Assembly (NCBI GenBank): GCA_964023205.1
Contig: OZ026842.1
Span: 37,897,501 to 37,961,500 of the forward strand
Direction: 5' to 3'
Origin: Lutraria lutraria
Taxonomy: Eukaryota > Mollusca > Bivalvia > Venerida > Mactridae
DNA: 64,000 nucleotides
Part shown: positions 22,602 to 32,900 of the stretch, in pieces
Position numbering within the stretch: the stretch's first letter is position 1
Layout of the letters: each line of letters begins with the position of its first letter
The notes under the pieces: generated by a model
What the model saw: the letters and a program-made list of their open reading frames with translations, nothing else
What the model was told of the DNA's origin: nothing
Databases searched by the model: none
Program-made: the position numbers and the translations under genes

Positions 22602-23347
22602 TGAATACCATATTTCCTTTAATATTGTGATATCTATAGAGATTTACGATGGAAGTAACTTGGAAATAAATCTTGGCCCTTTATTAATAAATTAATTTCA
22701 ATTATGTCAACTAATGAAAGAAATTTCTTTAAAATTTGTGTATAGATTTATGACAGAAGCTATGATCAGCAATTATTACTGTTTCTTACCATACATGCTT
22801 TTGTTTTGTATATATCAAACTTTAATATTTCATATTCATATAGCACGTCCATTGTTCTGTTGCTTATTATACATTATGTCTTTGCCATATTTCACTTTTA
22901 TTGCGAATGGCCAAATGCAAAGTATTTTGCTGATTTTCCAATAAAAATTGAAGGGGAAAATGTTATAATTAACAAACAGTTGTTAAATTAATTGTCACTC
23001 CATTAATTAATATCAATTCTTTTAATCAAATATGAATGAAGTTTGACCATGCGATGAATTTAATTTCTTTTTTTTTAATAAAATGTACTATTTATAATCA
23101 ATTCAACAGTTCTGTATACTTTTTTAAGTTGGTCATGTTGTTAAAGAGACACTTACAAGAAATTTCCATCTCCTATCACTGAAACTAGTGTATAGTATGT
23201 CATAGTCCACGTTTGGCAGACATTGTCGACAATTTCAAATTCACATGTTTGCTGTGACATATTCTTCCGGGATGCATTATGAAAACATTTTCAATAATTG
23301 TCAACAAACCTACCCTGATATACCCAAATTGTCTGACATGTATATAG
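22602..23347. other. AT-rich non-coding stretch
   Basis: Short overlapping open frames at 22714-22991 are AT-driven and have no motif. Nothing else recognised. Confidence 0.35.
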
Positions 23348-23880
23348 AGAATAATAGGTTAGTGTCGTGGATGAGTAAGTTTATCCGGCAAGGTGAAGGA
23401 ATTCATCGGTTGAGCCGAAGGCGAATCCGATAATTTCCGCAGCCGAGCGGGATAAATGTTTACTCAATCCACGACACTAACCTATTATTCTATTTATCCA
23501 GTAACTGAATTTGCTTAAATAAGGGAAAAAAACTTGGGACTATTTAGTTACTTTCTCATTAATCTGCGCGTAACGTCACGTTCGTTCAATGGCGTCACGA
23601 TAAACAACTATGTCGGACATCTTGATAACGTTATGTAGACGCAGGTATACTAAGTCGTAGAACATTTATCGATCAACCTCAATTCATTTCGGCTAGGAAA
23701 ACCACACCCCGGGCACTGTATTTCAACCGGCGACTCTGTTATAAGAAATAGTCTGTCAGATCACGTGGTCAGGTGACGGTTATCACAAAGCACGTGGTCA
23801 GGTGACCTAATAAAGCAAAGTTTATCCGGCACCCTGTTATCTGGTCGAATTTGCATGAAGTGACTGGATAAATTCTTTTA
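23348..23880. repeat. Two abutting inverted repeats (foldback element)
   Basis: Arms at 23348-23390 and 23447-23491 are inverted and nearly identical over about 40 bp (AGAATAATAGGTTAGTGTCG and onward). The loop contains GGAATTCATCGG/CCGATAATTTCC, extending the hairpin. Directly next to it, ATTTATCCAGTAACTGAA at about 23491 is opposed by TGACTGGATAAAT at about 23877, a second inverted pair about 390 bp apart that shares the TTTATCC word. It looks like a MITE or foldback transposon with a solo-end duplication. Confidence 0.6.
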
Positions 23881-24336
23881 ATTGGCAACTTTCTGTTAAT
23901 TGTCAGGTGTCATGTACCATGTGATGTTACAGGTATGGCTTCATAGTTGTAGCATAAAAGAACTCCTAATTATGTTAATGCTACACTTCAATTGTTAACC
24001 CGTATCGAATCATTTGATTGCCTTCGTGTTACATTTTGGAATTATATTGAATTGAATTTTGTGTGTGATATTTGTGGAATTATTATATAATAGATAAGAA
24101 TAAGTGTTGCATATTTTGAATCATTGTTAAACTTCGTATTTAATCATTCCATACAGTCCATGTTTTATTTTGTATTTACATTTATTTTTGAGTGTGACAT
24201 CTGTGGAATTATTATATAATGAATAAGATTAAGTGTTACATTCATGAGTCATGGCCTTAGTGGTATGACATTCCCAAGCAAAATATTTAAGTGAATATCT
24301 ATGTAATGGATTGTACGATTTCATGTCAAAACTCCC
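23881..24336. other. Non-coding spacer
   Basis: AT-rich. Imperfect local duplications (GGAATTATTATATAATNNATAAGA occurs twice, near 24075 and 24206) but no gene. Confidence 0.4.
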
Positions 24337-24518
24337 CCAAGTCAAAACACCACCAATTTGGTCAAAACACCCCCATCGATGGTCAAAACGCCCCAATAAA
24401 ACGACCTCATTATTTAAAAATATTTTTTTATTGTTTGTTTTATTTGTGTATTTTTAGATTAAATTGAACATAAATGTGACCCAAATATGGTTTAATTGAT
24501 GGGGGCGTTTTGACTTGG
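24337..24518. mobile_element. Small MITE-like element
   Basis: The left CCAAGTCAAAACACCACC and the right end, which reads CCAAGTCAAAACGCCCCC on the other strand, are inverted. The left side also repeats GGTCAAAACRCCCC two more times. The element is 182 bp and non-coding. No clear target duplication. Confidence 0.5.
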
Positions 24519-24880
24519 ATTTTTTTCTTGTGTGTCGGAGACAAACATGCATACTACCTGTATGCATAAATTGTATGTTTCAGGTGAATCAGATGACAAA
24601 TTGAACACTATTCACGTCATTCGCAGTAGATAGGAGAGAAGACTTCAAAAGTTCAAATACTTGCAGAATATTCCCTTTAAATGTATATTTGCAATAAATA
24701 CTTTAATGCTTGAATAAATGTGTATAGCTAATAGACTTGTATTTTGGTGTGTGTGTGAGTGAGTATTACTCTTTGTTGACCTAAACTAGCGTATACCAAT
24801 AATCTATTATAGCGTATATAAGATTATTTTTATAAATTTTAAATATATTTAATATTTTTTACTTTAAATAATGTATTTGA
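24519..24880. other. Non-coding spacer
   Basis: No feature seen up to the direct repeat that precedes LINE A. Confidence 0.4.
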
Positions 24881-24905
24881 TTGATAATCCAACACATATT
24901 TCAAT
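24881..24905 (+). repeat. Left copy of a 25-bp direct repeat (probable TSD of LINE A)
   Basis: The sequence begins TTGATAATCCAACAC and ends ATATTTCAAT. An identical 25-mer stands at 37273-37297. The first LINE A coding sequence starts just inside it, as expected for a target-site duplication of a 5'-truncated non-LTR element. Confidence 0.7.
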
Positions 24906-24920
24906 TGATAATGCACTTAA

Positions 24921-25778
24921 ATACATGTACAAGAATCCCCAGTCAAGATTGAAAATATAAAATTCAAACGTGTCCATAGGGTCGGTAACCCTGTCAAAGC
25001 AGCTGAAACAAAACGGCTGCGACCAATTGTTGCACAGTTTGACAGTTTCTGCGATCGTGAACAAATCCGCAAGTCGGGGATTTTGTTTAACAAATCACAA
25101 AATGATGTCAAAATCCATGAACATTTCCCTAAGCCAATGGAGGATCATAGAAAGAAATTGTGCCTGGTCGTTCGTAAGTTATCGGAACTCGGTGAAAAAG
25201 TGGTACTTGTAAAAGATCGTCTGTATGTTAATAACAAACTTTACGATCCTGACGTCAGAACATACGTTGACAGAAATGGCAGCGTACGTTCTCTGCCACG
25301 GCCACAAAAACCTCCGCCATATGATGCACAACAGAATGCATACAGATCTGGACCTACTCTATCACAGCCCAACTCGATGACAGATACGGATAGGACTCAA
25401 TATCCCCCACGCACCAGATCAAGCTACTATGACAGACGCAATATGCCCCAGTCACAAAGTGCTCTTAGCTTCATGACTCCAAATAGGTTCTCCTCGCTTA
25501 ATGATGTCAGACGATCTGAACAAATTAAGAGTAAAGAACGCTCTCCATTAAACACGGACATAGCAACCCAACGTGCTGCTGACATGCCTCAATTTATTCC
25601 TGAAGGTTCTGTACAATGTGACAATTGCGCCACAGACATAACCAACTTAACAAACAATGACATGGTGCAAATCCCATGTGATCATTCAACTATAGAAATG
25701 GACACCGAGGCAGCAGACCCTCTCGCCGCGCCTCAATCACAAACACTCAGTGGAAATGACGCTAGTGTATGTAATTAG
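24921..25778 (+). pseudogene. LINE A ORF1 (RNA-binding protein), 5'-truncated
   Basis: The frame is open from 24921 and enters the family at VKIENIKFKRVHRVG, then ETKRLRPIVAQF, FCDREQIRK, and HEHFPKPMEDHRKKL. It continues with KVVLVKDRLYVNNKLYDP, then a long polar, proline- and arginine-rich tail ending SVCN. The 'RVHRVG ... RPIVA.F ... FP..I..RRK.L ... LV.DKLYING' order is that of LINE ORF1p RNA-binding/CTD modules. The N-terminal coiled coil is missing. It stops at TAG 25776-25778, and the downstream ORF2 continues in the same frame. Confidence 0.75.
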
Positions 25779-26549
25779 GACAGGTGTGGAGAGTCATACC
25801 TTTCCACAAGTGACCTATATTTTGTAAGCCAGGACAATGTTTACCTTTATAAATATTACAACGGATTATCTACTTTATATGATGTTTGTAATGTTAGTTG
25901 TTTGGACATAAATAACAGATATGCACAGTATAATGCAGAAACATTACATCAGTTGAATAAAACAAATGTTGACATTTGCTGTTATATGTCTGGATTGAAA
26001 TACTGTATAGAATGTAGTATTTTGCTGAATAGTTCTGTTTTTAATGTTGACCATACATTTAATTATGTGTATTATCAATCTGTTTGCCAATCGAATAATT
26101 ATCTTCCACACATTGACCACATCAAAAATGTCCCTTCTTTTCAGCTTAGCTACAATAATTATTTTCAACCAGAAGAAGTTTTTGTTTATTACCCTTATCG
26201 GGAAAATATTGATGCAAAAAATTCAAGTAAATCTATTATTGATAGTTTAGAAAATGAAAACAGCATATTGCCCGAAAATTATTTTCATTCATCAAAATCG
26301 CCTTTATATGATGTCATAGAATATTTCTATCCATGCTCTGAAAGTTTGTATTGTCATGTTTTATGTTTTTTATCATTATGCTATCCTGTGTACAATAATA
26401 TTGTAAATTATGAATGTACTGCTCAGTTAGGATAATTGTATAGTGACGCAGTGGTCGAGTCCATTCTTACGGTGTAAAACCGTTGTCAAATTATCATTGG
26501 ACATATAGGCTGACTACATGATTTACAAATGTCAATAAATACATCAACT

Positions 26550-26625
26550 GTCGGCATAACGCAGTTGGTAACGATGGTGTCTGACAATAATCTATTGATG
26601 TGAAAAGAAGTGTGTGAGACCACGA
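26550..26625 (+). repeat. tRNA-like module in the left subterminal region
   Basis: An A-box-like AACGCAGTTGGTAACG and a B-box-like GTGTGTGAGACC stand at tRNA-like spacing. The homologous region of the other copy (50703-50772, minus strand) reads GCGCAGTTGGTATCG and GCGGGTGTGAGACCGC, the latter a clean T-arm-like hairpin. Probably a transposon-captured tRNA/SINE sequence. Confidence 0.45.
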
Positions 26626-27070
26626 CTTTTTTTTTTTCGCAAATTATTTTCTATTGCTATATATCTTTTTTTAAAAAATCGTCAACTTTTTTTTTTTGGT
26701 AAGGAATACACTAGATCTAGTGTTTATATTATTATCATCATTTTTATGGTTTGGCATATCTTTTTTGAATATCTTTTACATGTAATAAACATGATGAAGA
26801 ATAGTCTTAGATATTTCGTTGTAATTCTGGTAATTACGATTGGTTCGCCATTAAAAGTCCACCTATTTTCAGTCATATTTAGCTAGTTGGCATTCAGATA
26901 AGTTTGCACGAAATACCTGTGCGCGGTACTAATACTTCATGTACTTTTGCACTCGGCACACATTGCGTTACACAGGACAATCATATATTATGCATTCTTT
27001 TTCTTTACAATTTACTACTACATATTATAACGAAACTACAATAAGTTGAAAAAGAAAACGAAAAAAGAGA

Positions 27071-27150
27071 CAACCGGTGAGGTTCGAACTCGCGATAAAA
27101 GTTTAGCCCCTGATCAATTCTAAAGGCTTTACCAACTGCGCCAACCAGAC
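27071..27150 (-). repeat. tRNA-like module in the right subterminal region
   Basis: The minus strand reads GGTTGGCGCAGTTGGTAAAG (A box) and, about 45 nt later, GCGAGTTCGAACCTCACCGG (B box in a near-complete T-arm). The middle is long enough for a variable arm, suggesting a Ser/Leu-type ancestor. Acceptor pairing is poor. This module has no obvious counterpart in the copy at 48.7 kb. Confidence 0.55.
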
Positions 27151-28522
27151 ATCTACAATATCATTGCTAAACTATAATACTATATTTGTTTCTCATAAAC
27201 CCATTTTACCTGTTCAGACAATGGATGTAAACTTTTGTGTACACATAAAATGAAACGTCACTATCACATTATCCTAACTGGACAGTATCATCCATGGTTG
27301 TCAACATTGTGATTGTAAATGTTATCAGGGTGGTTATTTAATGTATAATGCTAATTGTTTTGACTATATTGTATTTTTACCGATAGATTTACATTCATGT
27401 ACGAATAGTGTAATACGTTCGAACGGAGATAGGAATGTACCGAATACAAATACATGCAGTTTAAATAATCAGTCGATAAATGTATCGAACAGGCTATACA
27501 ATAATGTAAACGATAAGAACGCACCAATGCAAAACATTACCAGTAAACAAAATAATAGTAATAAAACGGTGAGTAAAACCTCAGAAAGAGATACATTAAA
27601 TTTACTGTCTCTTAACATTTGTGGCTTAAAGTCAAAAATGCACTGTCCAGAGTTTGTAAACTTAATTAATCGCTATAGTCTGATCGGATTGCAAGAAACC
27701 AAACTGGATGATCTTGATCACATTGAATTGGAAAATTATGAAATGCGTTTTAAAAATCGTAAATCAATAACCAGACGGAAATTGGGCAGAATTGCATTAG
27801 CTGTGCATAATGATTTATCTAAATTTATATCTGTTTTAGATACTGACACTAATCTTGCTCTTTGGTTTACAATCTCGAAAAGATTAACAAAAAACGAAAC
27901 AAATATCCTATGTGGTTTAATCTACATTCCTCCGGAAAATTCGGCCTTTGCATCAGAAGACCCATTCGTAGAATTACAATTAGATTTGAATAAATTTTCT
28001 ACTAAATATTCGTCAATATGTCTTTTTGGCGATTTTAACTCTAGGACCAAAAATATTAATGACTACATAATTTTAGATAGGGATTTCTGTGAAAGGCATG
28101 AGCTCGAGGAAGTTTTGGTGGAATATATCTTAGAAATGTCTAAATTTGAGGAATCATTAAATGTCGATAAACAATGCCAAAACAGTGATAATCGCGTTAA
28201 CAATTACGGTTATAGATTAATCGAATTTTTGCAGTCGGACAACCTTTTTATGCTAAACGGGAGAGTGAAAGGTGATATACCAGGTCAAAATACTTGTAAA
28301 GGCGTGAGCAAGGTTGATTATTTCATATGCAATTCCAATTTATTTGACTGTATTTCTTCAGTAAAAGTGCTTGATTTTTGTCCATTATTATCTGACGCCC
28401 ATAATCCTGTCGAAATCGCGATTTATCTGAACATAAGTTTGCCTCAAAATATTAGTGTTGTCCGAGAACCATCTATCAAATTATGGAGCAGATTCAAATC
28501 AAATGAGTCAACGAAGAAATAA

Positions 28523-29372
28523 CAAACAGTACTGATATCAATGTAGGCGATCAAAACGTAAATGAACAAATAAATTACACTATATCAGAGGCAGAAATAG
28601 AAAAGGCAATTAAATCTTCAAAGTCGAATAAAGCCAGTGGCATCGACCAACTTGTAAACGAACATATAAAATATTCATTTGATCTTATGAAAATCGCGTA
28701 CGTCAAGCTTTTTAATTTAGTTTTTGACAGTGGTGTTGTTCCGGAATCATGGACTATCGGAATTATCAATCCCATTTATAAGAATAAAGGAGATAAAAAT
28801 AAACCTGAAAATTATCACCCAATCACCTTACTGAGCTGTTTAGGAAAACTTTTTACGTGTATACTAAATAACTGCATTACAAGGTATGTTGAAAACAACA
28901 ATCTTATTAATACAAAATGTAATACTCAAACCGGTTTCAGAAAAGGGTTTTCCATGTCAGACAATATGTTTGTGTTACATAATATTATACAGATTTTAAA
29001 CAACAACAGTAAGAAATTATTTTGTGCTTTTAATTGATCTAAAACAAGCATTTGACACTGTTTGGAGAGGTGGACTTTGGGAAAAAGTTGCAAATCTAAA
29101 TATTAATGGTAAATGCTTAAGAATAGTGCAAAACATGTACAATAATATAAAATCTTGTGTAATGGTAAAGTCAGAGCTGTCTAACTGTTTTCAGTCCAAT
29201 ATTGGTGTCAGACAGGGTGAAAATCTTTCGCCATTATTGTTTTCCATATTTATGAATGATTTACATGACTATTTCAACAATGATAGGTTTCTAATAACAT
29301 AAATGGCATTAATATTCCTACTCCCGATATTAACAGAGATCTTCTCAACTTCCTCAAGTTATTTATATTACG
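28523..29372 (+). pseudogene. LINE A reverse transcriptase, N-terminal half
   Basis: From about 28518 the reverse transcriptase reads EEITNSTDINVG and then ISEAEIEKAIKSSKSNKASG. It continues with SWTIGIINPIYKNKGDKNKP, NYHPITLLSCLGKLFT, TGFRKGFSMSDNMFVLH, a one-base frameshift near 29030, LIDLKQAFDTVWRGGLW (first catalytic Asp), and GVRQGENLSPLLFSIFMNDL. After another shift near 29300 it reaches LLNFLKLFI, where the DNA is interrupted. The next expected box, YADD, is found 6.2 kb away at 35608. Non-functional. Confidence 0.85.
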
Positions 29373-29548
29373 TAATAATAGCAGCAATTTTTTCCCTTCG
29401 TTTGGTACTTGTAAAAGGCGCCTTCCAAATTCAAGAAAAATTATCCATTATACCAAATTTAAAGGAAAAAATTCCCTAGCTGGTCCAGAATTTTATTTTA
29501 TCATAAAAACAGAGGTTCTTTTTTATATATTAATATAATATTACTTTT

Positions 29549-29664
29549 TATATATTAATTCAACCATCGACTGGTTTCATCACTGAATCATCAGAGCATT
29601 GATAATAAAATTTTATTATTAATGAGTCAGTGACGAAACCGGTCGGCAATTGAATTAATATATA
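29549..29664. repeat. Near-perfect palindrome with hammerhead-ribozyme-like core
   Basis: Arms of about 43 nt (TATATTAATTCAA...CACTGAATCAT and its inverse) flank a centre with the perfect 20-nt palindrome AATAATAAAATTTTATTATT. On the minus strand the left arm holds CTGATGA, a 3-bp stem II candidate (TTC-AGT-GAT), GAAAC and then CAGTC. The right arm on the plus strand holds ATGA-GTC-AGT-GAC-GAAAC-CG-GTC, with the first box mutated. CUGAUGA plus GAAA plus a GUC cleavage triplet is the hammerhead core; a tiny helix III is typical of retroelement-borne minimal hammerheads. Helix I looks weak. Confidence 0.45.
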
Positions 29665-29988
29665 ATAATACCTATGGAATGTTAGTTATTTTTCATTATT
29701 AATTTACTTGACTCGGATATATTTTAACGTATATATTAGTTAGCAAAAATGTTTACCATATGTATTTACCACATGTTATATGTATAACAACTGCTGAGAA
29801 TCTTTAAGATTTGGTTAAATCTTTGGTAGAGGGGAGATGGTTAGACTATTTATTTAAGAAAAGATTTTAAAATTAAGAATTATTTTAACTTTAAGATGCC
29901 AAAGTAAATACTTTAATTCAGTAATTCTATACCAACACTTGTCTGATTTGATTGAAAACTGGTACAAAACAAGTATTTATTGTTTCAG

Positions 29989-32900
29989 ATGAAGCAGACC
30001 AACCGCTGTATGCAGGAGCTACAATTACTTTAGCAGCTAGCATGGTTCTTGTGATATCATTTGCAATGCGACATTCCTTAACAGGAGAGGCATTGGCAGA
30101 TCTTTTGGTTCTTCTGGAATTACACTGTCTGACACAAAATTTGTGCAAAAACAATGTTAAGACATTCATGGACTTCTTTCGGAATTTCAAAGCACCTCTT
30201 GAGTTTCACTATTATTGTGAAAATTGTTTCCTCTACCATGGTTTAGTAAAACTTGATGTCTGTCAAAACTGTAGGACCACCACGAAGAAAAATTCCATGT
30301 CATACTTCCTTGTGATTCCCATCATATCTCAACTGTCATCATTATTTGCAGGTACTGTGTTAAATATCTATTATGATATGACCAACTAAATCCTGCTTTA
30401 ATGTAGCATGTGCTATATCACCAAAACTTTTTGAAAGCATGTAGTTGCTGCCTTGTTTGTCAATATCAGTTTGTCAGTCCTATCATTTGTCATGTTTTTA
30501 TGTCAGAAGAATTACTCAAGAAATATTGAAGTATCACAGTCTGTGAATTTAGGATTTGGAATATCAAATTACTAAGAGTGAATAGTTTTACGTTAAACAT
30601 AGTGCTTATTTCGCAGGCTGAGTATCATCATAGAACTTCATAGTTAGATAGATCTCGTTAAAGATAAGTACAGTGTGCAAAGCCATTACTCTGCAATCCT
30701 TAATTTTTTAGTTATTGTCCTTTGTTTTGTTTTTTTGATCCATGCTAACATCTTAACTTTTTTTTAGATGGAAATTTACTGAAACAAATATGGACAAATA
30801 AAGCAACAGTACAGATGAAGGATAATGGGATGATTTCAGATATAACAGATGGTAGATTATATAGAGAGAGATTTAGGAGGGATGGATATTTTTATGGCAG
30901 TACCTGGTACTACTGAGCACCAAGGGGAACTCCACATTTCCTTTCAAATAAATACTGATGGAGTCTCATTATTCCATTCCTCAACATTCAGCATTTGGCC
31001 AGTTTACCTTATTATCAATGAACTCCCATCACATCTAAGGTAAGTAAATTAAGAAATCTAACTTCTCTATGCTCAATTTTCAAATATTCAATGATATATG
31101 TTTCAACAAAGTTTTGATAATGGGGTGTAAAGATAGTAGATTGTATCAACTTATCACAATAGCGGATGGTGCAATAGTTGACAATCAGCTTCAAAATCAA
31201 ACTACATGGGATTTTACCTCTTCATTGGGAAGAGGCATTAGCCTGTTGATTTTGGGAAGAATTATCACTAAATTGCTGATTTTGGGAAATTAAAAAGCTG
31301 ATGTAAGTTTGGACTTTTTGGGAAAAGATTATTTTCTATAAGGAAGGGGCCTTTAGTAAAAAACATGACCTATGGATACTCTCTTTAATAGCACAATGTA
31401 TGTTACAATATACTTTACTTTAATTATAATTATTTATTGCATGGGGTAGATCTCATTACATACAAGGAAGTTAGTATTGTTTTGATGCTTTTAAATCTCA
31501 TGTTCCTGGAACTTGAGTGTTGTATGACACTTATGCTGTAGTTCAACAAATTTAAGTTCAGACCTATGTAAGTTGAAAAACTTTGTTCAAATATCCCTGT
31601 AAAACCTTAAACATAATTTCATATACTGGTTCTTGCAACATAGAACCAAAGTTACTAGAGGTTAACTTGCTTATACTGGCTGCTTGTATTCCATTTATCA
31701 TATCCTGCAAAATGACTTCATAATTTGTAAACTATGAAGCTGACTATAAATAGTCTATCATGATACTACTTTCAACCATCAACCTGTTCTCTGGTGTTTC
31801 TGTTACACAATGTATTATAACATTTAATTTTAGAACTGTACGGTCAGTATGAAAGAAATATATTTCTATTACACGGAATTTTTGTTGCAGATTTTCCCGC
31901 AGCAAGAATATTTGCTGGATTGTGGTTCGGTTATTCAAAACCAGATTTCTGTACATTTTTAAAGCCATTTGCAGAAAGTTTGCACAAGATTTACAATACA
32001 GGTATAATACTAGTCATCTATATTTCTTCTAGTGACAGGCTTCTATGATTTTTGCCTTCACTATGCGGTTATAACTAACATTTTACTAGTAAATAATAGT
32101 GTCAGCTTATTATTTTAACACTACCGTATAAAACATAATATATATGTAAAAAAAAATCATTGATTAATATTGTAGAAGCAAAATGTAATCATACATTAAA
32201 AGTTTAACATTTGGTGCAGTTAAAGTTTGATCAGTCGGTGAAATTTACGCCTTTCCAAGAAAAAAGTTATTTGGGAAGAATGATGATAGCTTGACTGCTT
32301 TCCTTATAGCTATTACAAAATCACGAAATTACAATTTCTGAATGCATAAAATTCAGTGCAGACATTATGAAATATTTAATACCTGTTAACAAGCTTGGAT
32401 TTATATTTCATTTGCACACAGAAGAAATTTATCACAATTGTAATAAACTGCTTTATTTTTCAGGATTCTCTGTTGGCAATCTGAAGATCAGAGGCATCTT
32501 ATTAAATGGAGTATTTGATTCCCCAGCCAGATGCCTTTTTATGAACATGGTTCAGTTCAATGGATTTCATGGCTGTCCATATTGTTATATTCCTGGTAAA
32601 ACAATACAAACTAGTGAAAGAGGACACACCCTATCTTACCCATTTAACACAGACTGTCACCAAGGCTACCATGAGCTGCACACCCACTCATCACATACAA
32701 GAGATGGAGAGGAACACATGAGAAATAATTCAAAATCTTCTTTGCGTGGTGTAAAAGGACTTTCATGGTTCTCTTATCTTCCAAATTTTGATATAGTTCG
32801 TGGCGTGGCAGTAGATTACATGCACTGTGTGCTCCTTGGAGTTGTTAAAATGCTCATGAGCCTCTGGCTTGACAAGACCCACAGAAATGAAGTTTTCAGC

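Larger units (their letters stand above)
26419..27285 (-). mobile_element. Sailor-like (DD82E-type) internally deleted element, 867 bp
   Basis: TIRs start CTGCTCAGTTAGGATAAT and CTGTCCAGTTAGGATAAT and are flanked by TA at 26417-26418 and 27286-27287. The subterminal regions on both sides match the longer copy at 48702-50910 in inverted orientation: CAGTGGTCGAGTCC and GTAAAACCGTTG at one end, TTTCATTTTATGTGTAC at the other. On the minus strand a degenerate first transposase exon remains near 26815-26885 (MTENR..., matching MAENK... of the longer copy). The catalytic part is absent. It would rely on a related transposase to move. Confidence 0.85.
25779..28522 (+). pseudogene. LINE A ORF2 N-terminal part: AP-type endonuclease (interrupted)
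   Basis: The frame continues from ORF1 after the TAG (an internal TTG/ATG start is possible near 25902) to 26418. It is broken by the transposon 26419-27285 and resumes in frame to 28522. The endonuclease follows: LSLNICGLKSK (catalytic Asn), LIGLQETKLDD (Glu), GRIALAVHNDL, CLFGDFNSRTKN (Asp/Asn), SKVDYFICNSNL (Asp), LLSDAHNPVEI (His). All expected catalytic residues seem present. It would nick target DNA for target-primed reverse transcription. After SRFKSNE the frame ends; the linker to the reverse transcriptase is deleted and the frame shifted. Confidence 0.85.

Noticed and set aside
26614..26886. 90-codon plus-strand frame rich in F, I and L
   Set aside because: It lies inside the Sailor-like derivative on the opposite strand to its transposase exon, and its hydrophobicity is explained by T-runs.
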